From contig OY764147.1 in NCBI GenBank assembly GCA_963668115.1, forward strand, positions 1,116,001 to 1,180,000: a stretch of DNA of 64,000 nt, read 5' to 3'. The DNA is from Plut-88900 sp963668115 (GTDB lineage: Bacteria; Chloroflexota; Dehalococcoidia; Plut-88900). Each line of letters begins with the position of its first letter. The stretch's first letter is position 1. Of this stretch, positions 51,280 through 59,993 are shown piece by piece. The notes beneath the pieces are model-generated. The model was not told the origin of the DNA, made no database searches, and worked only from the letters and a program-made list of their open reading frames with translations. Position numbers and translations under genes: made by a program.

Positions 51280-51960
51280 GATTCCCCCCGATTCCCACTC
51301 CAGATTCCTAACTGCCGTTCGGAATGACATGGCATTAGGTGGGTGGGGATGATGGGGGTGGAGTTAGGTAGGGGCGCTTGAGATTCCTCGCGGGGCATCG
51401 GAATGACTGTGCCTGGGTGTGTAGGGCTAGGCAAGCGGGAGGGGTGAATTGCGAGGTGGGAGGTGATCGTTTCGGAGGGATGGATTCCCACCTCCGTGGG
51501 AATGACGAGTTAAAAGGGCGGGAATGGTGGAGAGGAGAGCGGGTTTGGGGAGGAGCGCTTTAGATTCCTCGCGGGGCATCGGAATGATCCGCCATAGGCG
51601 GACAGGCTCCCCTTGGGGGTGGGGAGGGGGGACGGGGTTGGAGTGACGGAAGATGGGAAGGGTGGGGGGTGGGGTTGTAGGTGAGTGTTTCGGAGGGATG
51701 GATTCCCGACTACTCGGGAATGACGGTGTAAGGTGGGTGGGGATGATGGGGGTGAGAGACGGAAGTGACGGAGGGGAATCGGGGTGGGGGGTGGGGTTGC
51801 AGGTGAGTGTTTCGGAGGGATGGATTCCCACCTCCGTGGGAATGACGAGTTAAAGAGGCGGGAATGATGGGTTAAGGGTGGGTGGAGATGATGGGTTAAA
51901 GGGGGCGGGGATGACGGTGTAAGGTGGGTGGGGATGATGGGGGCTGGGCACTTCTATGCA
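51280..51960. repeat. Dense array of REP-like palindromes
   Basis: This gene-free 700-bp stretch has at least four elements with GGATGGATTCC...GGAATGACG ends (near 51478, 51697, 51818 and a variant near 51310). They are mixed with GATTCCTCGCGGGGCATCGGAATGA modules and GGTGTAAGGTGGGTGGGGATGATGGGGG spacers that repeat two to three times. The segment 51640-51870 is an approximate duplication of itself (GTGAGTGTTTCGGAGGGATGG twice). Interiors of the hairpins differ (CCCGACTACTCGGG, CCCACCTCCGTGGG), but each is self-complementary. Confidence 0.8.
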
Positions 51961-51990
51961 CATCATCATGCGAGGTTTTGGGAGGGTGAA

Positions 51991-54420
51991 TTAGAGGAGG
52001 GTTACGGGGTCTACTTCTAGGGACCAGCCGTCTCCGAGGCCGACTTTTTGGAGGAGGCGTCCGGGTTCGTTGCCGCGGATCAGGACCTGCCAACGGTAGC
52101 GGCCCCTGAGCCTGGGGATGAAGCAGGGGACGGGGCCGAGGACCTCGGTCTGGGGGAGTCCAAGGCGGTCTCTCTCGTTGCGGAGGTCTACGGCGACCCG
52201 ATTCGCCTCGGAGTCGGCGTTTTCGGCGTTGGGATGGGAGTGGGTGAGCCTGGTGAGCCGGGCGAAGGGGGGATAGCGATTCTGGAGGCGGTATCGGGCC
52301 TCCTGGCGGTAGAACCCGTCATAGTCGTGGGCGGCGACGGCGCGGATGGCGTAGTGCTCGGGATTGAAGGTCTGGACGATGACCCGCCCGCCACCCGGAC
52401 CCCGGCCGGCCCGACCAGCCACCTGGGTCAACACCTGGAAGACTCGTTCTCCGGCGCGGTAGTCGGGGAAGTTGATGCCGACGTCGGCGCTCATTACGCC
52501 GACGAGGGTGACCTGAGGCAGATGAAGGCCCTGGGCGACCATCTGGGTGCCGACGAGGATGTCGATCTCGCCGGACTGGAGCTTGCGAAGCACCTCCTCG
52601 TGCCCGCCCTGGTCGGAGGCAGTGTCCCTGTCCCAGCGGAGGGTGCGGGCCCCGGGGAATCGGGAGCGCATTTCCTGCTCGATGCGCTGGGTGCCTGTAC
52701 CGATGTAGCCGAGGTCGGGGCTGCCGCACTGGCGGCACATCTGGGGCCTGTTGATGCTGTAGCCGCAGTGGTGGCAGAGTAGGCGGCCCCGGGCGCCGTG
52801 GTAGACGAGGGATACCTCGCAGCGGCGGCACTGGATTACCTGGCCGCAGTGGCGGCAGTGGACGGAAGTAGAGAAGCCCCGCCGATTGATGAAGAGGATG
52901 ATCTGTTCTCGGGCTTCGAGGGCCCTGGTCATCTCGGTGCGGAGGAGGCGGCTGAACATATCACGGTTGCCGCTGGTAAGCTCCTTCTTCATGTCGACGA
53001 CGTCGACCCGGGCCAGGGCCGAGTCCTCGGTGCCCTGGCGGATACGCCGGGGGAGTTCGAGGAACCGGAGTTCGCCCGTAGCGGCCCTGTAGGAGGTAGT
53101 CAGGTCCGGCGTGGCGCTTCCGAGGATGACCACTGCGCCGGAGAGTCTCGCCAGCTCCAAGGCGGCTTCCCTGGCATGGTAGCGAGGCGCGGGTTCGGAC
53201 TGCTTGTAGGAGCTGTCGTGCTCCTCGTCGAGAACGATGAGACCGAGGTCGGGCTGGGGGGAGAAGAGGGCGCTTCTCGGGCCTATGGCCACGCCGAATT
53301 CGCCTTCGTGGATGCGCCACCACTCGTCGAACTTCTCGCCGGGTTTGAGGCGGCTGTGGAGGACGGCGACCTGGCCCGGGAAGCGGGAACTGAAGCGCTG
53401 CACGGTCTGGGGGGTGAGGGCGATCTCGGGGACGAGGACTATGCCCCGCCGCCCGAGCTTCAGGGTGCGTTCCAAAGCACGGAGATATATCTCGGTCTTG
53501 CCGCTGCCGGTGACGCCACGGAGGAGGAACGTCTTTCCATCGCCGCCCGGCGCCGCTTTGTCCAGGGCTTTTTCAATCGGGGCCCAGACGCTTTGCTGGT
53601 CCGGGGTAAGGTCGGGGGCGGGGGTCTGCTTGTAGTGCCTCGTGGCAAGGGGGTCACGCATGACCCGCACCTTCCTGCTGCCGGCCACGCCCCTCTCCAC
53701 GAGGGTCTTAATAGCAGTCGGGGAGATGGCCCTTTCCTTCAGGTCGGCAACGGAAATGCCATCCGGCTGCTCGAAGAGGGCATCAAGGAAAGCGCGTTGG
53801 TTTACGGCGTTTCTCTTGAGATTAGCCTTGGCAACGGCATCTTCGGGGGCTGCTGAAAGGAAGTACCGGGTCTCGTACCTGGCGGAGACGGCGGGCCGGG
53901 GGAGTTCCCACTCACGGGTCGCTATGCCGGCCTTTACAAGGGTTTCGAGTCTCGGCTGCGCCCGGTCTCCAAGCTCCTTCTTCAGGGCTGCGAGTCCGGA
54001 GCGGCCCAGTTTTTTCAGCACGTCCACCACGTCTTGTTGTGCGGGAGTCGGAGAAAAGGAGCCGGAGCGGGGGTTGAGCGAGTAGAAGGTGCGCACCCGA
54101 CGGCGTACGCCCTGGGGGAGCATTACGGAGGCGGCTTCGAAGAGGGAGCAGAGGTAGCGGAGGCTGATCCAGCGGGCCAGGGAAAGGTGGTGGGGAGAGA
54201 GGAGGGGGATCGGGTCGACGAGGCCGATGATGTCGCGGGTCTCCTGGAAGGCGGGGGTCCCGGTGACTTCGAAGACTACGCCTTGCAGGGTGCGACGCCC
54301 GAAGGGGACCCAGACGCAGTGGCCGGGTTCAACTCTCAGGCCGGGAGGGATGGAGTAGGTGAAAGTTCGTCCCGGCTCCAGGGGGGCGTCGGCGGCGATT
54401 TCAGCGAAAGGCATAGCCAA
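51991..54420 (-). CDS. priA: Primosomal replication protein N' (helicase PriA)
   Basis: An 809-residue helicase. The N-terminal DNA-binding part is followed by Walker A VTGSGKTE near residue 310, the DEEH box VLDEEHDSSYKQ near 400, and two zinc-binding pairs near 530-570 (CRHCG, CRRC, CHHCG, CRQCG). The helicase motifs TQMVAQGLHLPQVTLVG and RVFQVLTQVAGRAGRGPGGG follow. It reloads the replisome at stalled forks. The ATG at 54420 is 61 bp after rplS. About 670 bp of repeats separate its end from the RNA element. Confidence 0.96.
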   Translation of the reverse strand: MAMPFAEIAADAPLEPGRTFTYSIPPGLRVEPGHCVWVPFGRRTLQGVVFEVTGTPAFQETRDIIGLVDPIPLLSPHHLSLARWISLRYLCSLFEAASVMLPQGVRRRVRTFYSLNPRSGSFSPTPAQQDVVDVLKKLGRSGLAALKKELGDRAQPRLETLVKAGIATREWELPRPAVSARYETRYFLSAAPEDAVAKANLKRNAVNQRAFLDALFEQPDGISVADLKERAISPTAIKTLVERGVAGSRKVRVMRDPLATRHYKQTPAPDLTPDQQSVWAPIEKALDKAAPGGDGKTFLLRGVTGSGKTEIYLRALERTLKLGRRGIVLVPEIALTPQTVQRFSSRFPGQVAVLHSRLKPGEKFDEWWRIHEGEFGVAIGPRSALFSPQPDLGLIVLDEEHDSSYKQSEPAPRYHAREAALELARLSGAVVILGSATPDLTTSYRAATGELRFLELPRRIRQGTEDSALARVDVVDMKKELTSGNRDMFSRLLRTEMTRALEAREQIILFINRRGFSTSVHCRHCGQVIQCRRCEVSLVYHGARGRLLCHHCGYSINRPQMCRQCGSPDLGYIGTGTQRIEQEMRSRFPGARTLRWDRDTASDQGGHEEVLRKLQSGEIDILVGTQMVAQGLHLPQVTLVGVMSADVGINFPDYRAGERVFQVLTQVAGRAGRGPGGGRVIVQTFNPEHYAIRAVAAHDYDGFYRQEARYRLQNRYPPFARLTRLTHSHPNAENADSEANRVAVDLRNERDRLGLPQTEVLGPVPCFIPRLRGRYRWQVLIRGNEPGRLLQKVGLGDGWSLEVDPVTLL

Positions 54421-54481
54421 TGGTCGCGGCGATTATGGCCGCCGTTCGGGGACGAATTGGAAGGGCCGGGAGGCGTCGGGG

Positions 54482-54844
54482 CTAGGCGAGACGCTTCTCT
54501 TTGATCCGGGCGGCTTTGCCGGAGCGCTCCCGCAGGTAGTAGAGCCGGGCGCGCCTTACTTTGCCCAGCCTTACCCGTTCCAGCTTCTGCAACCGGGGGG
54601 AGTTGAAAAGGAACGTCCTCTCGACGCCGACGGCGTGGGTCACCCGACGCACGGTAAAGTTGGCGTCGATTCCGCCGTTACGAATCTTGATGACCGTACC
54701 CTGGAAGACCTGGATGCGCTCCCGGGTCCCTTCGATGACCCTGTAGTGCACCTTTACGGTGTCGCCGGGGTGAATATCGTCAAGGTCGGGGTTGGGTTCG
54801 GCCTTGACGACCAGGCTTTCGTCGATTCCCTTGAGACCGCTCAT
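54482..54844 (-). CDS. rplS: Large ribosomal subunit protein bL19
   Basis: 120 residues from the ATG at 54844. The open frame extends to 55006, but those codons overlap the divergent gene's promoter region. Family blocks: FHPGDTVKVHYRV-like IHPGDTVKVHYRVIEGTRERIQ, VFQGTVIKIRNGGI and VERTFLFNSPRLQKLERVRLGKVRRARLYYLRER. It sits at the 30S-50S interface. It leads the priA operon. Confidence 0.96.
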   Translation of the reverse strand: MSGLKGIDESLVVKAEPNPDLDDIHPGDTVKVHYRVIEGTRERIQVFQGTVIKIRNGGIDANFTVRRVTHAVGVERTFLFNSPRLQKLERVRLGKVRRARLYYLRERSGKAARIKEKRLA

Positions 54845-54977
54845 GACAGTGTGGCACCAATGCGGGGGTCGGGCGTAGGCGACCGCCGCTCCTTGCGTTT
54901 GAGATAGTGCGTATACTCTAGCACAGTTTAGTGTGAAGGTTGAAGTACGAGCTTCGACCGCAACCCAGGAGCCACAA

Positions 54978-55934
54978 ATGCAGACCCGACCCACGTTTGC
55001 CGACATCCTTTCGGCGAGACAAGTTATCCGACGCCATGTGACCCGGACTCCGTTGCGGCATTACCCGTCACTATCCGCCGCGGTAGGAGCAGAGGTCTAC
55101 CTGAAGCACGAGAACTACCAGGTGACGGGCGCATTCAAGGTAAGGGGAGGGATAAACTTGGTGTCCCGGCTGTCGGAGGAGGAGAGGGAGCGGGGGATAA
55201 TCTCGGCGTCTACGGGGAACCATGGGCAGTCGATAGCGTACGCTGGCCGGTTGTTCGGGGTTCGGGCGATAATCGTGGTGCCGGAGGGGGCGAACCCGGG
55301 GAAGGTGGAGGCGATGCAGGACCTGGGGGCGGAGGTCGTCTTTCATGGGGCAGACTTCGATGATTCGCGGGAGCACGTCGAGAAGCTGTGCGCCGAGTTC
55401 GGGTACCGATACGTACACAGCGGAAACGAGCCTGACCTGGTGGCGGGGGTCGGGACTTACGGGCTGGAGATAATGGAAGACCTGCCAGACGTGGACGTGA
55501 TACTAGTGCCGATAGGCGGCGGCAGCGGAGCGTGCGGTACGGCGATAGCGGCGAAGGCGATCAGTCCGGGGGTGGAGGTGATAGGGGTCGGGGCGGCGAA
55601 GGCGCCGGCGGCGTATTTGTCGTGGAAGAGCGGGGAGATGGTGGAGGCGGCTATGGAGACGGGGGCCGAGGGGCTAGCGACCCGGACGGCTTTCGAGTTT
55701 CCCCAGGCCATTCTGAGGGACATGCTGGATGATTTCCTTCAGGTGAGTGAGGAGGAGATTGAGTCGGCGGTGGTGATGCTGCTGGAGAAGGCGCGGACAC
55801 TAGCCGAGGGGGCCGGGGCGGCGTCGCTGGCGGGGGCATTGCAGATCAAGGAGCGGCTTGAGGGCAAGAAGGTGGCGGTGGTGGTGAGCGGGGGGAACCT
55901 GTCGATGCGGCAGTTACGCTCCGCGTTGGCCTGA
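54978..55934 (+). CDS. PLP-dependent threonine/serine dehydratase-like protein
   Basis: 318 residues from the ATG at 54978; an in-frame upstream extension to 54933 adds 15 unsupported residues. The PLP lysine is in VTGAFKVRGG near residue 50. SASTGNHGQSIAYAGRLFGV binds the substrate, and IGGGSGACGTAIAAK binds the phosphate. The group includes threonine ammonia-lyase, serine racemase and hydroxy-aspartate dehydratase. There is no ACT domain, so it is not the feedback-regulated IlvA. It is divergent from rplS. Confidence 0.9.
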   Translation: MQTRPTFADILSARQVIRRHVTRTPLRHYPSLSAAVGAEVYLKHENYQVTGAFKVRGGINLVSRLSEEERERGIISASTGNHGQSIAYAGRLFGVRAIIVVPEGANPGKVEAMQDLGAEVVFHGADFDDSREHVEKLCAEFGYRYVHSGNEPDLVAGVGTYGLEIMEDLPDVDVILVPIGGGSGACGTAIAAKAISPGVEVIGVGAAKAPAAYLSWKSGEMVEAAMETGAEGLATRTAFEFPQAILRDMLDDFLQVSEEEIESAVVMLLEKARTLAEGAGAASLAGALQIKERLEGKKVAVVVSGGNLSMRQLRSALA

Positions 55935-55976
55935 GCGTATAAACCCATTCGCTGCCGGGTTTCGGCTGGAGCCTTA

Positions 55977-57113
55977 CTAGTGGGTCTCCAGAGAAATCCC
56001 GACGAGGGAGCCGATGCCGTAGGTCACCCCGGCGGCCGCGGCACCGACAAAGAGCATACGGCCTCCTCCCCAGAAGAGGTTCTTGCCGGTCAGCGTCCCG
56101 AGCAGGGCGCCTATTCCAAAGACGGCCGCGCCGCTTAACGCGGCGGTTAAGATAAGGGCAAGGAGGTCGGTGGTGAATAGGTTCGGGAGGAGGGGAATGA
56201 GTGCGCCGAAGCCGAATGCCAGGAAGGAGCTAATGGCTGCCGACCACGGGTTGCCTAGCTGGTCGGGGTCCAGGCCGAGCTCCTCCCGGGCCAGGGTTTC
56301 CAGGGCGACTTCCGGGTTGGCGATTATCCGCTCGGCGACGGCTCGGGCCTCCTGCCTGGTGAATCCCTTGCGCTGGTAGATGAGGGCCAGCTCCTGGGCC
56401 TCCTCCCTAGGGACTTCCTCCAATTCCGCCCTTTCCACCTCGATCTCCCTTTCGTAGACGTCCCTCTGGGCTCGGACGGAGACGTATTCGCCCGCGGCCA
56501 TGGAGAACGCTCCTGCCAGTAATCCCGAGATGCCCGCGATCACGATGAAGGTGGAGTCCGAAGTGGCGCCGGTGACGCCCATAACGAGGCTAACGTTAGA
56601 GATCAGGCCATCGTTGAATCCGAGGACCCCCGCCCGGACGTTGACCGTACCGCTGTAGTGGCGGCGTTCCAGGGAGATTATCTGGGCGTGGTCGGGCTGG
56701 CCCGAGAGCCGGCCCAGCACGTTGAAGTGCTCGACCTCTTCCTGGACTATGGTTGTGGCCTCCGGGTCCTCTCTGTATGTGCTCGCGTCCGCAGCCTCCG
56801 ACTTCAGGATCATTGGCATGACGGCCTTGGTGCCGAATATGGCAGCTATGGAGCGCAAAACAAGGACGCGCAGGGAGCGCCGGTAGTTGTCGGGGGACTG
56901 GTCCTCGAGGCCGAGCTTGCGGGACCAGATGCGGACGTGTCGCATCTCGGCCTGGGCGAGTCGGCGGAAGAGTCGGGCGCGGTCGTCGTCCCTTTCTATA
57001 TTGGCAAGGTCGCTGTAGAGCTGGACGGCCTCTATCTCGTTCTTTAGATACCGTCGATAGCGCGCACGGTTGCTCTCCTCGGGGCCGGGCTTCTTTTTGA
57101 GGAGTCCGATCAT
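55977..57113 (-). CDS. VIT1/CCC1-type membrane protein fused to a ferritin-like domain
   Basis: A 378-residue fusion. Residues 1-150 form a rubrerythrin/ferritin-like four-helix domain with E and E-x-x-H pairs (EIEAVQLYSDLANIE, QAEMRHVRIW, QEEVEHFNVL). Residues 155-375 form the VIT1/CCC1 iron/manganese transporter with GFNDGLISNVSLVMG, GLLAGAFSMAAGEYVSVRAQ and three further membrane helices. It resembles the MbfA type that senses and exports iron. Its start overlaps pepA by 4 bp. Confidence 0.9.
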   Translation of the reverse strand: MIGLLKKKPGPEESNRARYRRYLKNEIEAVQLYSDLANIERDDDRARLFRRLAQAEMRHVRIWSRKLGLEDQSPDNYRRSLRVLVLRSIAAIFGTKAVMPMILKSEAADASTYREDPEATTIVQEEVEHFNVLGRLSGQPDHAQIISLERRHYSGTVNVRAGVLGFNDGLISNVSLVMGVTGATSDSTFIVIAGISGLLAGAFSMAAGEYVSVRAQRDVYEREIEVERAELEEVPREEAQELALIYQRKGFTRQEARAVAERIIANPEVALETLAREELGLDPDQLGNPWSAAISSFLAFGFGALIPLLPNLFTTDLLALILTAALSGAAVFGIGALLGTLTGKNLFWGGGRMLFVGAAAAGVTYGIGSLVGISLETH

Positions 57114-58630
57114 TCGTTTTTCGGTTGGGTCTCGGCCTGGGAGAGGACGTAGTTGATGAGGGTCCTGACCGGCACGCCCGTCGCGCCCTTAACGACGTAG
57201 CCCTTGGTCTTGGATGCCATGAAGGTGCCGGCGATGTCCAGGTGGACCCATGGGGTATCCTCGCTGAACTCGGCGAGGAACTGGGCGGCGGTGATGGAGC
57301 CAGCGGGACGGCCACCGGTGTTCTTCACGTCCGCCACATCGCTCTTGTTCTGCTCCTTGTACTCTTCAAAGAGGGGCATGTGCCAGATCTTCTCCCCGGC
57401 TTCCTTTCCGGCCGCGATGATATTGTCCACCATCTGCTGATCATTTCCGAAAGCCCCGGAACTCACGTGACCGAGGGCTATGACCATAGCGCCGGTCAGC
57501 GTGGCTACGTCGACCATGGAAGTCATGCCGATTTTGCGGCCGTAGGAGAGGGCGTCGGCGAGGAGGAGTCGGCCCTCGGCGTCGGTGTTTTCTATCTCGA
57601 TGGTCTTGCCGTTCATTGCCCGGACAACATCGCCGGGTTTCTGGGCGTTGCCGTCGGGGAGGTTCTCGGAGGCGGGGACGAGGCCCGTGACGTTGATACG
57701 AGGTTTCAGCTTTCCTATGGCGCCCATGGCTGCGATTACGGATGCGCCACCGGACATGTCGCCCTTCATATCACCCATGTTCAGGGCGGGCTTCAGGGAT
57801 ATTCCGCCGGAGTCGAAGGTGACACCTTTGCCGAGGAGTCCCAGGTGCCGCTCTGCGCCGTCTTCATCGCCGCGGTATTTGAGGATGATGAACTTGGGGG
57901 GTTGTCGGGTTCCCTTGGCCACGCCGGCTATTGCGCCCATGCCGAGGCCGTCCATCTGCTCGCTGTTGAGGACCTCGACTTCCAGGCCAGACTCTTCTGC
58001 AACGCGTTCGGCGGTGGCGGCCATGTCGGAGGGGGTCATGAAGTTGGCGGGTTCGTTGGCCATGTCCCGGGCGAGGGCAGTGGACTCGGCGATGATCTTG
58101 CCGCGCTCAAGGCCAGATTCGAGGGCGGCGATCTTGGAATCGTCAACTTCTACAAGGGAAATCTGGTCTATCTCCTTGGGTTCGGGGGCGGTGGTGCGGT
58201 GTCGATTAAAGGTGTAGGTCCCGAGGAGGCTGCCCTCGGCGATGGCCTGTGCGGAGCTTCCGGCGTCCATACCGCCGATGCCGGCGCCGTGGACAAGAGT
58301 AGTGACCTTCTTGATGCCCTTGGAGCTGAGGTCTCGGCAGAGTCCACCCATGATGCGGCGGACGGTGTCCTCATCGAAGCGTTCTCTCTTGCCCAGACCG
58401 GCGATAACCACGCGCTTGGGCGCAATCTTGCCGAAGGTGTGTACCTGGACAATCTCGCCCTCCTTGCCGGTGAGTTCACCGTCGGCGATGAGTTCCGTGA
58501 TGGCGCCGTCGAGGGAGCGGTCTACGGCACCGGTGCCGCCGCCCGGCTGCTTCACGCCTTCAAAGAGGTTGACGACTGCGGCATCGGCCTTTAGCTCGGC
58601 TATGTCACCCTGGACAACGTTTATTTCCAT
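57110..58630 (-). CDS. pepA: Leucyl (cytosol) aminopeptidase
   Basis: A 506-residue M17 aminopeptidase. The catalytic domain has GKGVTFDSGGISLKP, DMKGDMSGGASV and NTDAEGRLLLADAL, holding two metals and the bicarbonate site. The N-terminal macro-like domain carries VVNLFEGVKQPGGGTGAVD. It trims N-terminal residues from peptides. It lies 13 bp after the kinase-like gene and overlaps the iron transporter gene by 4 bp. Confidence 0.95.
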   Translation of the reverse strand: MEINVVQGDIAELKADAAVVNLFEGVKQPGGGTGAVDRSLDGAITELIADGELTGKEGEIVQVHTFGKIAPKRVVIAGLGKRERFDEDTVRRIMGGLCRDLSSKGIKKVTTLVHGAGIGGMDAGSSAQAIAEGSLLGTYTFNRHRTTAPEPKEIDQISLVEVDDSKIAALESGLERGKIIAESTALARDMANEPANFMTPSDMAATAERVAEESGLEVEVLNSEQMDGLGMGAIAGVAKGTRQPPKFIILKYRGDEDGAERHLGLLGKGVTFDSGGISLKPALNMGDMKGDMSGGASVIAAMGAIGKLKPRINVTGLVPASENLPDGNAQKPGDVVRAMNGKTIEIENTDAEGRLLLADALSYGRKIGMTSMVDVATLTGAMVIALGHVSSGAFGNDQQMVDNIIAAGKEAGEKIWHMPLFEEYKEQNKSDVADVKNTGGRPAGSITAAQFLAEFSEDTPWVHLDIAGTFMASKTKGYVVKGATGVPVRTLINYVLSQAETQPKNE

Positions 58631-58643
58631 TGGTGGGTCTCCC

Positions 58644-59282
58644 TTAATCTACGCTTATCGATCTGAGCTTTTCCGCTATTCGCCGAACCGAGGGCATTAT
58701 GTCCTTCGACGTATCGACGATAAAGTGAGGCCCGACCACCGGCTCCTCCCGGGCTCTCATTCTGATGTATACGTCCCATCCGGCCTCGGAAGCGCCGTCT
58801 CTCGATTGGCTTCGCTCTCTGCGTTTCAGCCTGCGGCGGATCAGGGTCTCAGGGGCGGTCACTTTGACCACCACAACGTTTGCTCCCTTCGCTGATGCAG
58901 CTTCGTGGGAGTATTTCCTGTCCCGCTCTGTGACATTTGTTGCGTCCAGCAAAACTGAGACACCGTCTTCCAAGAGATTCTGCATGAGCCGACGGCATGC
59001 GCCAAAGACGCGCCGGTTCTCATCTGAATTATACGCGGGTATTCCGGCCAGTGTTTTCCGAGCCGCGTCAGACTCGATGACCTGCATAGGCGCTTCCGTG
59101 GCTAGGAGTCGGGCGAAGTGAGTCTTTCCGGCGCCCGGGAGTCCGCACATTAGCACGAGATAGGGATTGGAGACGGGCGGCGGGGGTGGGGGGAGGCTTC
59201 TCCAGAGGGTCTCTACATCGGTTTCGAGGCGAGAGACAGAGTGGTCTGGGGTGCGGGGGGCGATGGCGTCCGGCGGGGTCAG
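58644..59282 (-). CDS. P-loop kinase-like ATPase, apparent CTG start
   Basis: A 212-residue protein with LVLMCGLPGAGKTHFARLL as its Walker A. Upstream of the first ATG (59150) the frame reads clearly coding sequence (for example ETLWRSLP), and the beta strand of the P-loop needs it. No ATG, GTG or TTG occurs there until a position 165 bp inside plsY. A CTG at 59282, 7 bp after GAGGT, gives a fitting start, so I chose it. The lid has RRRLKRRE, and DATNVTERDR is typical of polynucleotide-kinase/zeta-like ATPases. It is 5 bp from the plsY stop. Confidence 0.6.
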   Translation of the reverse strand: MTPPDAIAPRTPDHSVSRLETDVETLWRSLPPPPPPVSNPYLVLMCGLPGAGKTHFARLLATEAPMQVIESDAARKTLAGIPAYNSDENRRVFGACRRLMQNLLEDGVSVLLDATNVTERDRKYSHEAASAKGANVVVVKVTAPETLIRRRLKRRERSQSRDGASEAGWDVYIRMRAREEPVVGPHFIVDTSKDIMPSVRRIAEKLRSISVD

Positions 59283-59287
59283 CGTGT

Positions 59288-59983
59288 CTACCTCGTGGAC
59301 CTGTCGTAGAGGGCCCTGTTCCGCAGGACTTCTTTGAGGTCCCGGCCCTCGGCTATGTCCCTGGAGAGTCCACCCGTAACCCGACGCGCCATAATGGCGA
59401 TGGTTGCGGCGAGGAGAGCCCGGGTCACGGGCTTGGGTTCCTTCAACAGACACGCAAGAAGCGGTATGCCCAACCAGCCGACGAGCATCCCGAGAGGGAC
59501 AACATCGCTGTTCCTGCCGGGGAACTTCAGTCGTTGCTTCCAGGGCAGGTCATTACGCACCATGATCGGCAACGCCCAGATGGCACCGCCGCCAAACATG
59601 GGGACCATGGCCATGATGGCGGCCCTCGGGCTGAGGGCGAGCAGTGAGCCTATGGCAGTAGCGTTTCCCCTACCGCCATCGAACTTTCTGAAGAGGGGCC
59701 ACATCTGCCCAATGAGACCGGCTATGGACCCGGCGGCCCCGACGCCCTTGCCGAGCTTCAGCCGGTCGGCCAGCAATACGGGCAGGACGCCCTTACTGAC
59801 ATCGAAAATCCCGCCGATCAGCCCGTAACGCGCCCCCGCGGTCTGCCAGAGATTGCCTGCACCCGCCTTCCGGGTCCCTTCCTGCCGGAGGTCCGTGCCC
59901 TTCCTCCTGGCCAGCACTTCCGTGACGGGCAGCGAGCCGTACAGGTAGCAGCCAAGTATGAAAAGCGCTTTCAGCATTGGCAA
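59288..59983 (-). CDS. plsY: Glycerol-3-phosphate acyltransferase
   Basis: A 231-residue membrane enzyme. YLYGSLPVTEVLARRKG opens motif 1, with GAGNLWQTAG, then DVSKG, then KFDGGRGNATAIGSLLALSP as motif 2 and motif 3. It adds an acyl chain from acyl phosphate to glycerol-3-phosphate. Five or more hydrophobic helices are present. The start codon is a TTG at 59983, two codons before an ATG. It lies 10 bp after degV. Confidence 0.93.
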   Translation of the reverse strand: MPMLKALFILGCYLYGSLPVTEVLARRKGTDLRQEGTRKAGAGNLWQTAGARYGLIGGIFDVSKGVLPVLLADRLKLGKGVGAAGSIAGLIGQMWPLFRKFDGGRGNATAIGSLLALSPRAAIMAMVPMFGGGAIWALPIMVRNDLPWKQRLKFPGRNSDVVPLGMLVGWLGIPLLACLLKEPKPVTRALLAATIAIMARRVTGGLSRDIAEGRDLKEVLRNRALYDRSTR

Positions 59984-59993
59984 ACTGCGTTGT

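Noticed and set aside
51280..51960. CRISPR array
   Set aside because: The repeats are palindromic, of uneven spacing and mixed types, without regular spacers or cas genes.
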